Positions 45,138 to 54,323 of a stretch of 64,000 nt of DNA are shown piece by piece (the stretch's first letter is position 1; each line of letters starts with the position of its first letter). Source of the stretch: Saliterribacillus persicus (GTDB lineage: Bacteria; Bacillota; Bacilli; Bacillales; Amphibacillaceae); NCBI RefSeq assembly GCF_003337485.1, contig NZ_QPJJ01000014.1:20439-84438 (forward strand), in the 5' to 3' direction. The notes beneath the pieces were generated by a model. It was not told the origin of the DNA, searched no databases, and saw only the letters and a list, made by a program, of their open reading frames with translations. The position numbers and the translations under genes are program-made.

Positions 45138-45983
45138 ATGCGGATTGATGCACATCAGCATTATTGGAAGATAAGTAGAGATGATTATGGATGGATTACC
45201 CCAGATATTCCTACACTATTTCGAGATTTTCTAGAAGAGGATTTAGTTCCTCATCTAAAGAATTGTAATATAGACAAAACAATTATTGTTCAAGCTGCGC
45301 CGACTATTGAAGAAACTGAATTCATTCTCTCTTTAAGTGACAATTCAGAATCAATAATTGGTGTAGTAGGTTGGATTGATATTGAAAACCCATCATATAA
45401 AGAGCAACTTGAGACATTTAGAAAGCATCCAAAATTTGTAGGGATTCGCATTATGATTCAAGATATGCCGGATGAAAATATTATTTTAAGTAATCAGTAT
45501 TTGGATGCATTTTCTTATTTGGAGCAGATTGATCTTCCGGTTGATCTTTTAGTTACATCCAATCAACTTCAAGCTGTCTGTGAGTTACTCAAACAGGTAA
45601 AGCTACGAGGAGTCATCGATCACATTGCAAAACCGGAAATTGAAAAAGGGAAATTAGAACCATGGAAATCAAACATGGCTGAAATAGCAAGTTACGATAA
45701 TATCTATTGTAAATTATCTGGGATGGTGACAGAAGCAAATCATGATAAGTGGACAACGAAAGACTTTCAACCTTATGTTGATCATCTTGTAGATGTATTT
45801 GGATATCATCGTATGATGTATGGGAGTGATTGGCCTGTTTGTTTATTAGCTGGTAGCTATGAGCAGGTCTACCATTTATTGAACGAATCTTTACTGAAGG
45901 ATGTTTCGGCGATAAATAAAGAATTAATTTTTGGGCAAAACGCAGTAGACTTTTACAAATTAAATAGAAAAGAGGAGGAATAA
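45138..45983 (+). CDS. Sugar-lactone hydrolase of the amidohydrolase family (L-fuconolactonase/L-galactonolactonase-like)
   Basis: 281 residues of the COG3618 amidohydrolase type. Motifs are RIDAHQHYWKI at the start, VGIRIMIQDM, VIDHIAKP with a substrate His, YCKLSGMV and MYGSDWPVC with the catalytic Asp. Relatives open L-fucono-, L-rhamnono- or L-galactono-lactone. It lies between the dehydrogenase and an aldo/keto reductase with which it would form consecutive steps; the reductase starts 2 nt after this gene. AAAGGATGA precedes the ATG. Confidence 0.86.
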   Translation: MRIDAHQHYWKISRDDYGWITPDIPTLFRDFLEEDLVPHLKNCNIDKTIIVQAAPTIEETEFILSLSDNSESIIGVVGWIDIENPSYKEQLETFRKHPKFVGIRIMIQDMPDENIILSNQYLDAFSYLEQIDLPVDLLVTSNQLQAVCELLKQVKLRGVIDHIAKPEIEKGKLEPWKSNMAEIASYDNIYCKLSGMVTEANHDKWTTKDFQPYVDHLVDVFGYHRMMYGSDWPVCLLAGSYEQVYHLLNESLLKDVSAINKELIFGQNAVDFYKLNRKEEE

Positions 45984-45985
45984 TT

Positions 45986-46927
45986 TTGAAATATAGGAAA
46001 TTGGGTCAAACAGGATTAGATGTTTCAATCCTTAGCTATGGAGCTTCATCACTTGGTTCTGTTTTTAGGGAAATAAATGAAACAGAAGGAGTTAAGACAG
46101 TACATACCGCCATTGATCAAGGTATAAATTTAATTGATGTATCTCCTTATTATGGTTTGACAAAAGCCGAGAATGTACTGGGGAAGGCGCTAGTCGATAT
46201 TCCTCGTGATAAATATATCTTATCTACCAAAGCCGGCAGATTTGGTGAAAATGATTTTGATTTTTCTAAGAAAACAATCATTAAAAGTTTAGAAGAGAGT
46301 TTGCAAAGATTAGGTACAGATTATGTAGATATCTTATATTTGCATGATATAGAATTTGGTTCATATGAAGAAGTGATGGAGGAAGGAATTCCAGCATTGG
46401 AAGAATTAAAAAAACAAGGAAAAATTCGCTTTTTAGGTGTCACAGGATTACCGCTGACTATATTCGATAAAGTACTTAGCAAAGTAGATCTTGATGTTAT
46501 TCTTTCCTATTGTCATTACTCTTTAAATGATACATCTCTATTAAACTTACTACCTTTATTAGAAGAAAAACAAGTAGGATTAGTGAATGCTTCACCATTA
46601 TCTATGGGGTTGTTAAATTCACGTGATGTTGCCAAATGGCACCCAGCTGATGAAGAGATGCAACAATTGTGCCTTAATGCAGCCGAATATTGTGCAAAAC
46701 ATGGTTATGATCTTGCTAAATTAGCTATTCAGTATTCAACTCATAATAAATCGATACCAACTACCTTAGTGAGTACTGCAAGTGTAGAAAACATTACAAA
46801 AAACATAAAATGGACGGAAGAACCAATAGACGAGGGAATTTTAGATGGAGTTCTTGATATTCTGGAACCTATTCATAATCGGACTTGGCAAAGTGGGACT
46901 GCAGAGTGGAACAAGAGATACAAGTAA
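45986..46927 (+). CDS. Aldo/keto reductase resembling L-galactose dehydrogenase (L-fucose/L-galactose 1-dehydrogenase)
   Basis: 313 residues from a TTG behind GAGGAGG. The sequence parallels plant L-galactose dehydrogenase along its whole length as I recall it: YGASSLGSVF, DVSPYYGLTKAENVLGKAL, YLHDIEFGS, FLGVTGLPLTIFDKVL, DVILSYCHYSLNDTSLL, NASPLSMGLL and ILEPIHNRTWQSG. The AKR tetrad is intact (Asp and Tyr in DVSPYYG, Lys in STKAGR, His in YLHDIE). It should oxidise L-galactose or L-fucose at C1 to the lactone, which the upstream hydrolase opens. Which sugar is preferred cannot be told. It is followed by a pseudogene. Confidence 0.85.
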   Translation: MKYRKLGQTGLDVSILSYGASSLGSVFREINETEGVKTVHTAIDQGINLIDVSPYYGLTKAENVLGKALVDIPRDKYILSTKAGRFGENDFDFSKKTIIKSLEESLQRLGTDYVDILYLHDIEFGSYEEVMEEGIPALEELKKQGKIRFLGVTGLPLTIFDKVLSKVDLDVILSYCHYSLNDTSLLNLLPLLEEKQVGLVNASPLSMGLLNSRDVAKWHPADEEMQQLCLNAAEYCAKHGYDLAKLAIQYSTHNKSIPTTLVSTASVENITKNIKWTEEPIDEGILDGVLDILEPIHNRTWQSGTAEWNKRYK

Positions 46928-46931
46928 TAAA

Positions 46932-47664
46932 ACAAGTCTTTCTCAGTATCATCAGCCGATGGGGAGAAATGCTATTAAAAAATTTAGTGGACTGGATGAT
47001 TCATTTTGGTGTTGCACAGCATCAGGGTTAGAGGCAATGAGTAAAATACAAAAGAACATATGGTTTAAAAGCGAAGGTGTTATAATGCTGAATGCTTTAA
47101 TCTCATCAAAAGTTGTTTGAAAGGAAAAGAATACTAAGATCACGCAAATTGCGGAATATCCTAATAGTTTGTTTTCTACGCTCTTCTTGATCTCGCTGAA
47201 CCAACAAAATTTACACTGATGTTGAAGAGAGATGCAGTGAAAACTATAAAAATTAATTTCCCACCTGCTGACTTCATCAAAGAAAGCGATTACATTAAAA
47301 TTAAACGAATTTTTAATGATAAGGATAAAATTGAAATTAAAGTAGATACTTCTTTGCATTTAGTACCACTAAAAGGTCGAGAAGATTTGGTAGCTGTAAT
47401 CTTCGGGAACCTGTTATTAGCTTAAATTGGCACACCAGGTACTTGAAAGGGAATTTCCAACCATAATATTAATCAAGTTTTCGTTCATTCAAAAAAATAC
47501 AGTTAGAATTTACCGCGGAGGGCGCAGAAGGCAACGAAATGAAATTTATTCCTTTATATAGAGTGGAAGGAGAAGAGTATACCGTATTTTTGAATTGGTC
47601 AGGGAGTTTAATAGATGGAAGCACGTTTTCTTTCGCTAAGGACGGTAGTACAGCATACACATGA
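46932..47664 (+). pseudogene. Decayed GH127/GH146 (DUF1680) beta-L-arabinofuranosidase, 3' part only
   Basis: Only the C-terminal part of a family protein of about 600-750 residues remains. The first piece (to 47117) has FWCCTASGLEAMSK, the active-site double-Cys region, and NALISSKVV. At 47118 a TGA stands where the family has Trp, and the same frame continues KEKNTKITQIAEYP. A frameshift near 47175 leads to ALLDLAEPTKFTL, IKIKRIFNDKDKIEIKVD and DLVAVIFGNLLLA (stop about 47425). A last piece has MKFIPLYRVEGEEYTVFLNW. The N-terminal half, most metal ligands and the SWA region are missing. It cannot make an active enzyme. Confidence 0.8.
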
Positions 47665-47743
47665 CATGATAGAAACTTTGAAATTATTTTTATGTGTGTA
47701 ATCTGCTTAATTTTTTTATATAAGGTAAAAAGGGAGTTGTATT

Positions 47744-49993
47744 ATGAAAAATATAAATAAACACCTCTGGTATAAACAACCAGCAAAAGAATGGGATGAA
47801 GCATTGCCTATTGGAAATGGTAGATTAGGTGGTATGGTTTTTGGTCGAGTGCATAAAGAACGGGTGCAATTAAATGAAGATTCTGTCTGGTATGGCGGTC
47901 CAAGAGATCGAAATAATCCAGATGCGCGAAAGCACTTATCAAAAATTAGAAAATTATTATCTGATGGAAGATTAAAAGAAGCGGAGGATTTGGCCGCACT
48001 GACCTTTACAGGAACACCGGAAACACAACGCCATTACGAGCCTTTAGGTGATTTATTCATAAATATGGATCACAGCGAAACGGAGGCTACTAATTATTCT
48101 AGAGTGCTAGATTTAGATAGTGCTGTTACGACCGTGGAATATACCATAGAAGATGTCACCTTTAAAAGAGAGTTATTTACTAGTTATCCTGATCAAGTGA
48201 TGGTAATTCGTTTAACAGCATCAAAAGCAAAATCTATATCGTTTCAAACTTTGCTAGATCGTGGGAATGCAAGAAATTTTGATGAACTCGTTGCAATATC
48301 AAACCAGTCAATTGTTATGCGAGGAGTAACAGGTGGAAAAGATGGAATTGCATTTCGATGTGCTTTAAAAGCAATTCCGGAGAATGGATCAGTCAAGACC
48401 CTTGGGAACCATTTAATTGTAGAAAACGCAGATGCGGTAACATTGATCCTTTCAGCTGCAACATCTTACCGTTATGATGATCCGGAGCATCAAAGCTTGA
48501 AAATAATTGAACGAGTAACAGGAAAATCATTTCAAGAATTGAGACAAAAACATGTGGAAGATTATCAGAAATTATTTCATAGAGTAAATTTAAACTTAGA
48601 ACAACCCAACGAGCAGCGTTCACAGCTGGCAACTGATCAACGATTAGATTTACTGAAAGAAGGTAATTCGGATCTATCATTAATTAGCACGTACTTTCAT
48701 TTTGGACGTTATTTGCTAATTTCTTCTAGTAGACCGAATTCGTTACCAGCAACATTGCAGGGAATTTGGAATGAGAAAATGTTGCCACCTTGGGACAGTA
48801 AATTTACGATTAATATTAATGCTCAGATGAATTATTGGCCAGCAGAGATCTGTAATTTATCAGAATGTCACGCTCCGTTATTTGAGCATATTGAAAAAAT
48901 AAAAGAAAATGGCAAAAAAACTGCAGAAAACATGTACGGATGTAGAGGATTTACTGCACATCATAATACTGATATTTGGGGGGACACAGCACCTCAAGAT
49001 ATCTATATGCCAGCAACAATTTGGCCTATGGGTGGTGCCTGGTTATGTTTACACTTGTGGGAGCACTTTGAGTTCACACGAAATGTGAGTTTCTTAGAAA
49101 AGTCATACGATACATTAAAAGAAGCTTCTTTATTTTTTGTTGATTTTCTAGTAGAGAATGAAGATGGTTTACTAATAACAACTCCTTCTGTATCTCCTGA
49201 GAATACTTACATTTTACCAAATGGAGAAAAAGGAACTTTATGTGAAGGACCTTCCATGGATAGTCAAATTATATTCGCTCTCTTTACGAGTTGTATTCGT
49301 GCTAGTGAAATTTTAGATGTGGATCAACCATTTCGAAATGAATTGCTAGAATTAAAAGAAAAATTACCAAAACCTAAAATTGGAAAGCACGGTCAAATTC
49401 AAGAATGGTTAGAAGATTATGATGAAGAAGAGCCAGGTCATCGTCATATCTCACATTTGTTTGCCTTATATCCTGGAAACCAAATTTCCCCAAGGGCTAC
49501 TCCGAATCTAGTTAAAGCTGCAAAAGTAACACTAGAAAGAAGATTACAATCTGGGGGAGGGCATACTGGCTGGAGTCGTGCCTGGATCATTAATATGTGG
49601 GCTCGTCTAGAAGAAGGGGAACTAGCTTATCAACATATTCTTGCATTGCTTAACACTTCCACTTTACCAAACTTATTTGATAACCATCCCCCATTTCAAA
49701 TCGATGGAAATTTTGGTGGAACAGCAGGGATTGCTGAATTATTACTTCAAAGTCATAACAATGAGTTACACATCTTTCCGGCATTACCTAAAGAATGGAC
49801 AACCGGAAGTGTCAGTGGCCTAAAAGCCAGAGGTGGATTTGAAGTTGACTTATCCTGGGATAACGGACAATTTAAAAGTGGTGTTATTCATTCGCTAGAA
49901 GGAGAAAAATGTGCTGTTCTTTATAATAATGAAAGTATCGAATTTGAAACGACTGCAGGAGAAACGTACCCATTGATATTTAGCCAAGTTTAA
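47744..49993 (+). CDS. GH95 alpha-L-fucosidase / alpha-L-galactosidase
   Basis: 749 residues without a signal peptide, so cytoplasmic. The N-terminal domain begins LWYKQPAKEWDEALPIGNGR. Active-site residues of GH95 are kept: the two Asn of ININAQMNYW (357 and 359), the Glu of PSVSPEN (486) and the Asp of QIDGNFGGTAG (654), matching Asn421, Asn423, Glu566 and Asp766 of the bifidobacterial enzyme. Inverting family members release alpha-1,2-L-fucose, or alpha-L-galactose from rhamnogalacturonan II. The adjacent L-galactose dehydrogenase-like gene makes both plausible. It lies downstream of the pseudogene with no terminator between. Confidence 0.93.
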   Translation: MKNINKHLWYKQPAKEWDEALPIGNGRLGGMVFGRVHKERVQLNEDSVWYGGPRDRNNPDARKHLSKIRKLLSDGRLKEAEDLAALTFTGTPETQRHYEPLGDLFINMDHSETEATNYSRVLDLDSAVTTVEYTIEDVTFKRELFTSYPDQVMVIRLTASKAKSISFQTLLDRGNARNFDELVAISNQSIVMRGVTGGKDGIAFRCALKAIPENGSVKTLGNHLIVENADAVTLILSAATSYRYDDPEHQSLKIIERVTGKSFQELRQKHVEDYQKLFHRVNLNLEQPNEQRSQLATDQRLDLLKEGNSDLSLISTYFHFGRYLLISSSRPNSLPATLQGIWNEKMLPPWDSKFTININAQMNYWPAEICNLSECHAPLFEHIEKIKENGKKTAENMYGCRGFTAHHNTDIWGDTAPQDIYMPATIWPMGGAWLCLHLWEHFEFTRNVSFLEKSYDTLKEASLFFVDFLVENEDGLLITTPSVSPENTYILPNGEKGTLCEGPSMDSQIIFALFTSCIRASEILDVDQPFRNELLELKEKLPKPKIGKHGQIQEWLEDYDEEEPGHRHISHLFALYPGNQISPRATPNLVKAAKVTLERRLQSGGGHTGWSRAWIINMWARLEEGELAYQHILALLNTSTLPNLFDNHPPFQIDGNFGGTAGIAELLLQSHNNELHIFPALPKEWTTGSVSGLKARGGFEVDLSWDNGQFKSGVIHSLEGEKCAVLYNNESIEFETTAGETYPLIFSQV

Positions 49994-50073
49994 GGAAAAA
50001 ACAAGATAAATCGTATCATCAGCCCATTTTAAAATATATGAATTAAAAAAATAAAGAAGTTGAGGTGCTTATA

Positions 50074-51483
50074 ATGAAAAAACAAGGATTAAATCCATAT
50101 TTACCATCTTGGGAATATATACCGGACGCGGAGCCATACGTCTTTAATGACAGAGTCTATATATATGGTTCGCATGATCGTTTTAATGGTCATGCGTATT
50201 GCTTAAATGATTATGTATGCTGGTCTGCCCCTGTAAATGATTTAGCTGATTGGCGTTATGAAGGGGTGATCTATAAAAAAACGGATGATCCGCTTAATCC
50301 CGAAGCAAATATGTGTCTTTATGCACCTGATGTTACAGTAGGACCTGATGGACGGTACTATTTGTACTATGTATTAGACAAAGTCTCTGTCGTATCAGTG
50401 GCCGTTTGTGATACTCCTGCTGGCAAGTATGAATTTTATGGTTATGTGAAAGATGCTAATGGGGGGCGTTTAGGCGAAAGAAAGGGTGATGAACCCCAAT
50501 TTGATCCAGGTCTTCTTCGAGAAGGAGATAAAACCTATCTTTATACCGGATTTTGTGCGATTGGTGATAAAACAAGAAGTGGTGCTATGGCCACTGTTCT
50601 CGGGTCGGATATGCTTACGATTGAAGAAGAGCCTGTGATTATCTCTCCAAGTGAACCATATAGTAAAGGGAGTAGTTTTGAAGGACATGAATTTTTTGAA
50701 GCGCCTTCTATGAGAAAAAAAGGCGACACATACTATTTTATCTATTCTTCCATTGCCATGCATGAGTTATGCTATGCAACTAGTAAACATCCAACAAAAG
50801 ATTTTAAATATGGAGGAGTTATTGTGAGTAACAATGACCTTCATATTGATACTTATAAGCCTGCGAATCAGCCAATGTATTATGGAGGAAATAATCATGG
50901 TAGTATCGTTGAAATAAGTGACAAGTGGTACATTTTCTATCATCGCCATACGAATGGATCAAATTTTAGCCGTCAGGGATGTATCGAACCCATTGATCTT
51001 CTGCCAGATGGTTCAATTCCACAGGTAGAAATGACAACTTCCGGACCTAATGGAAAACCGCTTATTGGTCGCGGAGAGTATCCTGCTTACCTAGCCTGTA
51101 ACCTTTTTTGTCGAGATGAAGCAATGTATACAGGTGATCTCTGGATGGACACCCAATTTCCGAAAATCACCCAAGACGGAAAAGATGGAGATGAAGAAAT
51201 AGGTTTTATTTCCAATATGACGGATACAGCGACAGCTGGATTTAAATATTTTGACTGTCATGGTATTAAAAAAATCAAAATTAAGGTGAGAGGATATTGC
51301 AACGGTGCATTTGAAGTGAAGACTATGTGGGATGGGCCAGCACTTGCAAAGTTGCCAGTTAATTTTACAAATGTCTGGACAGAATACGCTTCTGACATCA
51401 CTATTCCTGATGGTATTCAAGCATTATATATTACTTACACCGGTAATGGTAGAGCTAGCCTAGCTTCCTTTGCATTAGAATAA
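50074..51483 (+). CDS. GH43-family glycosidase (arabinofuranosidase/xylosidase type)
   Basis: 469 residues from the ATG at 50074 (GAGGTG at 50062-50067). A five-bladed propeller domain of about 310 residues carries the expected acids: Asp in YIPDAEPYVF, Asp in LYAPDVTVGPDGRYYLYY, and Glu in FEAPSMRKKGDTYYF; SHDR and YGGNNHGSIVE are further family elements. A C-terminal beta domain (about 330-469) resembles a carbohydrate-binding module. There is no signal peptide. It would remove arabinofuranose or xylose from imported fragments; exact specificity is open. It lies between GH95 and GH31 in one operon. Confidence 0.85.
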   Translation: MKKQGLNPYLPSWEYIPDAEPYVFNDRVYIYGSHDRFNGHAYCLNDYVCWSAPVNDLADWRYEGVIYKKTDDPLNPEANMCLYAPDVTVGPDGRYYLYYVLDKVSVVSVAVCDTPAGKYEFYGYVKDANGGRLGERKGDEPQFDPGLLREGDKTYLYTGFCAIGDKTRSGAMATVLGSDMLTIEEEPVIISPSEPYSKGSSFEGHEFFEAPSMRKKGDTYYFIYSSIAMHELCYATSKHPTKDFKYGGVIVSNNDLHIDTYKPANQPMYYGGNNHGSIVEISDKWYIFYHRHTNGSNFSRQGCIEPIDLLPDGSIPQVEMTTSGPNGKPLIGRGEYPAYLACNLFCRDEAMYTGDLWMDTQFPKITQDGKDGDEEIGFISNMTDTATAGFKYFDCHGIKKIKIKVRGYCNGAFEVKTMWDGPALAKLPVNFTNVWTEYASDITIPDGIQALYITYTGNGRASLASFALE

Positions 51484-51581
51484 ATTCAGTATAGAGAATT
51501 AAATAAAAGTTGGAAGATATAAATTTAGTAGAAAGAAGGCTTCTATTAATTATAACGAAAAAGGAAGGGGAGGATAGTGTT

Positions 51582-53999
51582 GTGCAAATAGTAACTTATG
51601 AAAAACTAAATAATCAATTGCTAATAAAATGTAAAACAGGTTTAATGAAAATTATTCCTTATACTGATTCGATTATTCGTATTAGATATACATTAGAAAA
51701 CGAATTTAATGAAAAGGAAAGCTTGTTTGTAGAGCCGAACACTCAACAAAACATTCCTTACTCTGTAAATGAGAGTGATGATATTATTGTATTTTCTACA
51801 AGCAATGTACAAATTCATATTAATAAAAACACAGCTGCATTTACCTATAAGGACGATGCAGGGAGAATATTAACAAAAGAGCCGACGCGAGGTGGCAAAA
51901 CTCTAACTCCTACTGAAGTGCTAAAACCTGTATATGATCAGAATACAGAGATCGAAAATTCGCAAAACGTTGATGGGGCTCGTGCTAAAGCTGTTCCCAC
52001 CAATCATATCGTGGACCGTATGGCTTATCATACTAAACTTGAATTTGAATGGGACAATGAGGAAGCGCTCTATGGGTTAGGATCGCATGAAGAAGGTGTA
52101 CTTAACTTGAGGGGCACTCATCAATATCTGTATCAACAAAATATGAAATCGGTTGTACCTGTATTGGTGTCGACAAACGGATATGGGATCATCGTAGATA
52201 GTTACTCATTGATAAAGTTTCACGATGATATACATGGTTCCTATATTTGGACAGACGTAGACAGTGAAATGGATTATTACTTTGTGTATGGTCCTGATTT
52301 TGATCAGATTGTAAAGAGTTATCGTTACCTTACAGGGAAAGCACCTCTTTTACCGAAATGGGCTTTTGGATATGTACAATCGAAGGAAAGATATAAATCT
52401 CAAGAAGAACTTATATCGATCGTGAAAGAGTACAGGAAGCGTCGCATCCCACTTGATTTAATTGTTCTAGATTGGCGGTCTTGGACTGGGGAATTGTGGG
52501 GTCAGAAATCTTTCGATCCAGAAAGATTTCCAAATCCAACGGCAATGATGGAGGAGATTCACAAGCTGAATGCTAAATTGATGATCTCGATTTGGCCCAT
52601 TATGAATAATGACGGACCGAATCATGTAGAAATGAAACAAAAAGGTTATCTACTTGGAAATCAAGCAAACTACGATGCCTTCAATGAGGAGGCACGTAAT
52701 TTATATTGGAAGCAAGCAAACGAAGGGTTATTTTCGCATGGTGTAGATGCTTGGTGGTGTGATTGTACGGAACCTTTTGAAGCGGATTGGGTTGGAAAAG
52801 TTAAACCTGAACCAGAAGAGAGGATGTTCATCAATACGCAAGAAGCGAAAAAGTATTTGGATCCAGAATATATTAATGCTTATTCGCTTCTCCATTCCAA
52901 AGGTCTTTATGAAAATCAACGAAAAACTACAGAAAGTAAACGTGTTGTTAATTTAACGCGTTCATCCTATGCTGGTCAGCAAAAGTATAGCGCCGTTACA
53001 TGGTCGGGGGATATTGCTGCTAATTGGAAAACATTACAGAACCAAATTGCTGATGGGTTGAATATGTGTGTTACAGGTATACCATATTGGACGTTAGATA
53101 TTGGAGCCTTCTTTGTTGCAGATAGAGAGCAGTGGTTTTGGGATGGAGATTATCCAGACGGATGTGACGATCTAGGCTATCGTGAATTATACGTTCGATG
53201 GTTACAATATGGAGTCTTTCTACCAATGTTTCGCTCACATGGAGCTGATACACCGAGAGAGGTGTGGAGGTTTGGTGAGGAAGGTACTATCTTCTATGAT
53301 ACGCTTGTAAAATATATTAATCTTCGCTATCGCTTGTTGCCTTATATTTATTCTATTGCTGGATGGGTGACGAACGATGATTATACGATGATGCGGACAT
53401 TGGCATTTGATTTTAGAAATGATCCTCACACTTTTGATGTAAAAGACCAATATATGTTTGGTCCTTCTTTTCTTGTTAATCCAGTAACAGAGCCTATGTA
53501 TTATGAAAGTGGCTCTGAAGAGATGAAAGGATCTGTTAAAAAACGTTCTGTTTATTTACCAGTTGATACCCAGTGGTATGATTTTTGGACAAATCAGCGA
53601 TTCGAAGGCGGGCAAGTGATTGAAGCAAATGCCGATCTTAAAACCATGCCATTATTTGTTCGGGCTGGCTCTATTGTTCCTGTTGGTCCTGCTATTCAAT
53701 ATACGAGTGAAGATACAAACGAGCCTCTAGAAATATTGATTTATAAAGGAGAAGATGGAAGCTTTTTGTTGTATGATGATGAGGGTGATACTTATAACTA
53801 TGAAAAAGGAGCTTTTTTTACCATACAGCTTCGCTGGGAGGATAAAAATAATCGTTTTACCATTGGCGATCGCATAGGATCTTATCCTGGCATGAAAACT
53901 TCAATGGAATTTGCACTGACTATCATCAATGATGCGGAAGATAATGTAGCTCAGAGGATAATTACGTATACTGGAGAACAGACCACCATTCATTTTTAA
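51582..53999 (+). CDS. GH31 alpha-xylosidase/alpha-glucosidase-type glycosidase
   Basis: 805 residues from the GTG at 51582, chosen for GGGGAGGA at 51567-51574; a longer frame starts with an unsupported TTG. The catalytic nucleophile is Asp394 in DAWWCDCTEPFEADW and the acid/base Asp477 in SAVTWSGDIAANW. PLLPKWAFGYVQSKERYKSQEE precedes the barrel, and a C-terminal beta domain has MPLFVRAGSIVPVGP. No signal peptide is present. In this context cleavage of alpha-xylose from a plant side chain is likely, but GH31 also holds alpha-glucosidases and alpha-galactosidases. It is the last gene before the operon's terminator. Confidence 0.9.
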   Translation: MQIVTYEKLNNQLLIKCKTGLMKIIPYTDSIIRIRYTLENEFNEKESLFVEPNTQQNIPYSVNESDDIIVFSTSNVQIHINKNTAAFTYKDDAGRILTKEPTRGGKTLTPTEVLKPVYDQNTEIENSQNVDGARAKAVPTNHIVDRMAYHTKLEFEWDNEEALYGLGSHEEGVLNLRGTHQYLYQQNMKSVVPVLVSTNGYGIIVDSYSLIKFHDDIHGSYIWTDVDSEMDYYFVYGPDFDQIVKSYRYLTGKAPLLPKWAFGYVQSKERYKSQEELISIVKEYRKRRIPLDLIVLDWRSWTGELWGQKSFDPERFPNPTAMMEEIHKLNAKLMISIWPIMNNDGPNHVEMKQKGYLLGNQANYDAFNEEARNLYWKQANEGLFSHGVDAWWCDCTEPFEADWVGKVKPEPEERMFINTQEAKKYLDPEYINAYSLLHSKGLYENQRKTTESKRVVNLTRSSYAGQQKYSAVTWSGDIAANWKTLQNQIADGLNMCVTGIPYWTLDIGAFFVADREQWFWDGDYPDGCDDLGYRELYVRWLQYGVFLPMFRSHGADTPREVWRFGEEGTIFYDTLVKYINLRYRLLPYIYSIAGWVTNDDYTMMRTLAFDFRNDPHTFDVKDQYMFGPSFLVNPVTEPMYYESGSEEMKGSVKKRSVYLPVDTQWYDFWTNQRFEGGQVIEANADLKTMPLFVRAGSIVPVGPAIQYTSEDTNEPLEILIYKGEDGSFLLYDDEGDTYNYEKGAFFTIQLRWEDKNNRFTIGDRIGSYPGMKTSMEFALTIINDAEDNVAQRIITYTGEQTTIHF

Positions 54000-54105
54000 G
54001 ATGATGGCAAATAGCAGAGAATTCTAATAAGTTTCAATTGCCTGCAAAGTAGGTTATTGAAATCTATTGGCTTCCAATCCTTTAAATGTACGATAGGAGG
54101 AAATT

Positions 54106-54150
54106 ATGCAAGAGTGTGAAATCGTTTTCATTTTAACGTTGATTAAATAA
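54106..54150 (+). CDS. Possible 14-residue leader peptide or gene remnant
   Basis: ATAGGAGGAAATT followed by ATG gives MQECEIVFILTLIK and a stop. The ribosome binding site is excellent for so short a frame. It overlaps a cre-like site, so it may be a truncated gene start, a leader peptide or chance. Confidence 0.25.
   Translation: MQECEIVFILTLIK
54117..54130. promoter_or_regulatory. Candidate cre (CcpA) site
   Basis: TGAAATCGTTTTCA fits TGWNANCGNTNWCA in all 14 positions and the stricter TGWAARCGYTWNCW in 13. It lies about 190 nt before the YesS-like regulator gene, so it could control that gene or mark a lost promoter. Confidence 0.6.
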
Positions 54151-54205
54151 AAGTTTTATAATAGATAAGACCCATGTATTTAAAAAATAGTAAAATAAAA
54201 CGAAA

Positions 54206-54250
54206 GGCTCTATAAAATAGCATGCTCATTTTTTATAGAGTCTTATTATT
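54206..54250 (+). terminator. Terminator of the L-sugar/glycosidase operon
   Basis: GGCTCTATAAAA (54206-54217) pairs with TTTTATAGAGTC around an A/T-rich loop, then TTATTATTT. Confidence 0.7.
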
Positions 54251-54323
54251 TGTAAGAGCAACGCATGTTTTTAAAGATGCAATCATTAATACTTATTTTA
54301 AGTTTCTTTGAGGGGGCACCATT

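Larger units (their letters stand above)
54000..54323. other. Intergenic region between GH31 and the YesS-like regulator
   Basis: It contains a possible 14-codon reading frame (54106-54150), a cre-like site and a terminator, listed separately. Apart from these, nothing recognisable was seen. The final 70 bases form the leader of the regulator gene. Confidence 0.5.

Noticed and set aside
46845..47120. Open frame of 91 codons overlapping the L-galactose dehydrogenase-like gene
   Set aside because: Its first part is out of frame with the real gene and its second part is a GH127/GH146 fragment, so it is a pseudogene piece, not a gene.
47219..47425. 68-codon open frame after the frameshift
   Set aside because: It has no ribosome binding site and continues the decayed GH127/GH146 sequence.
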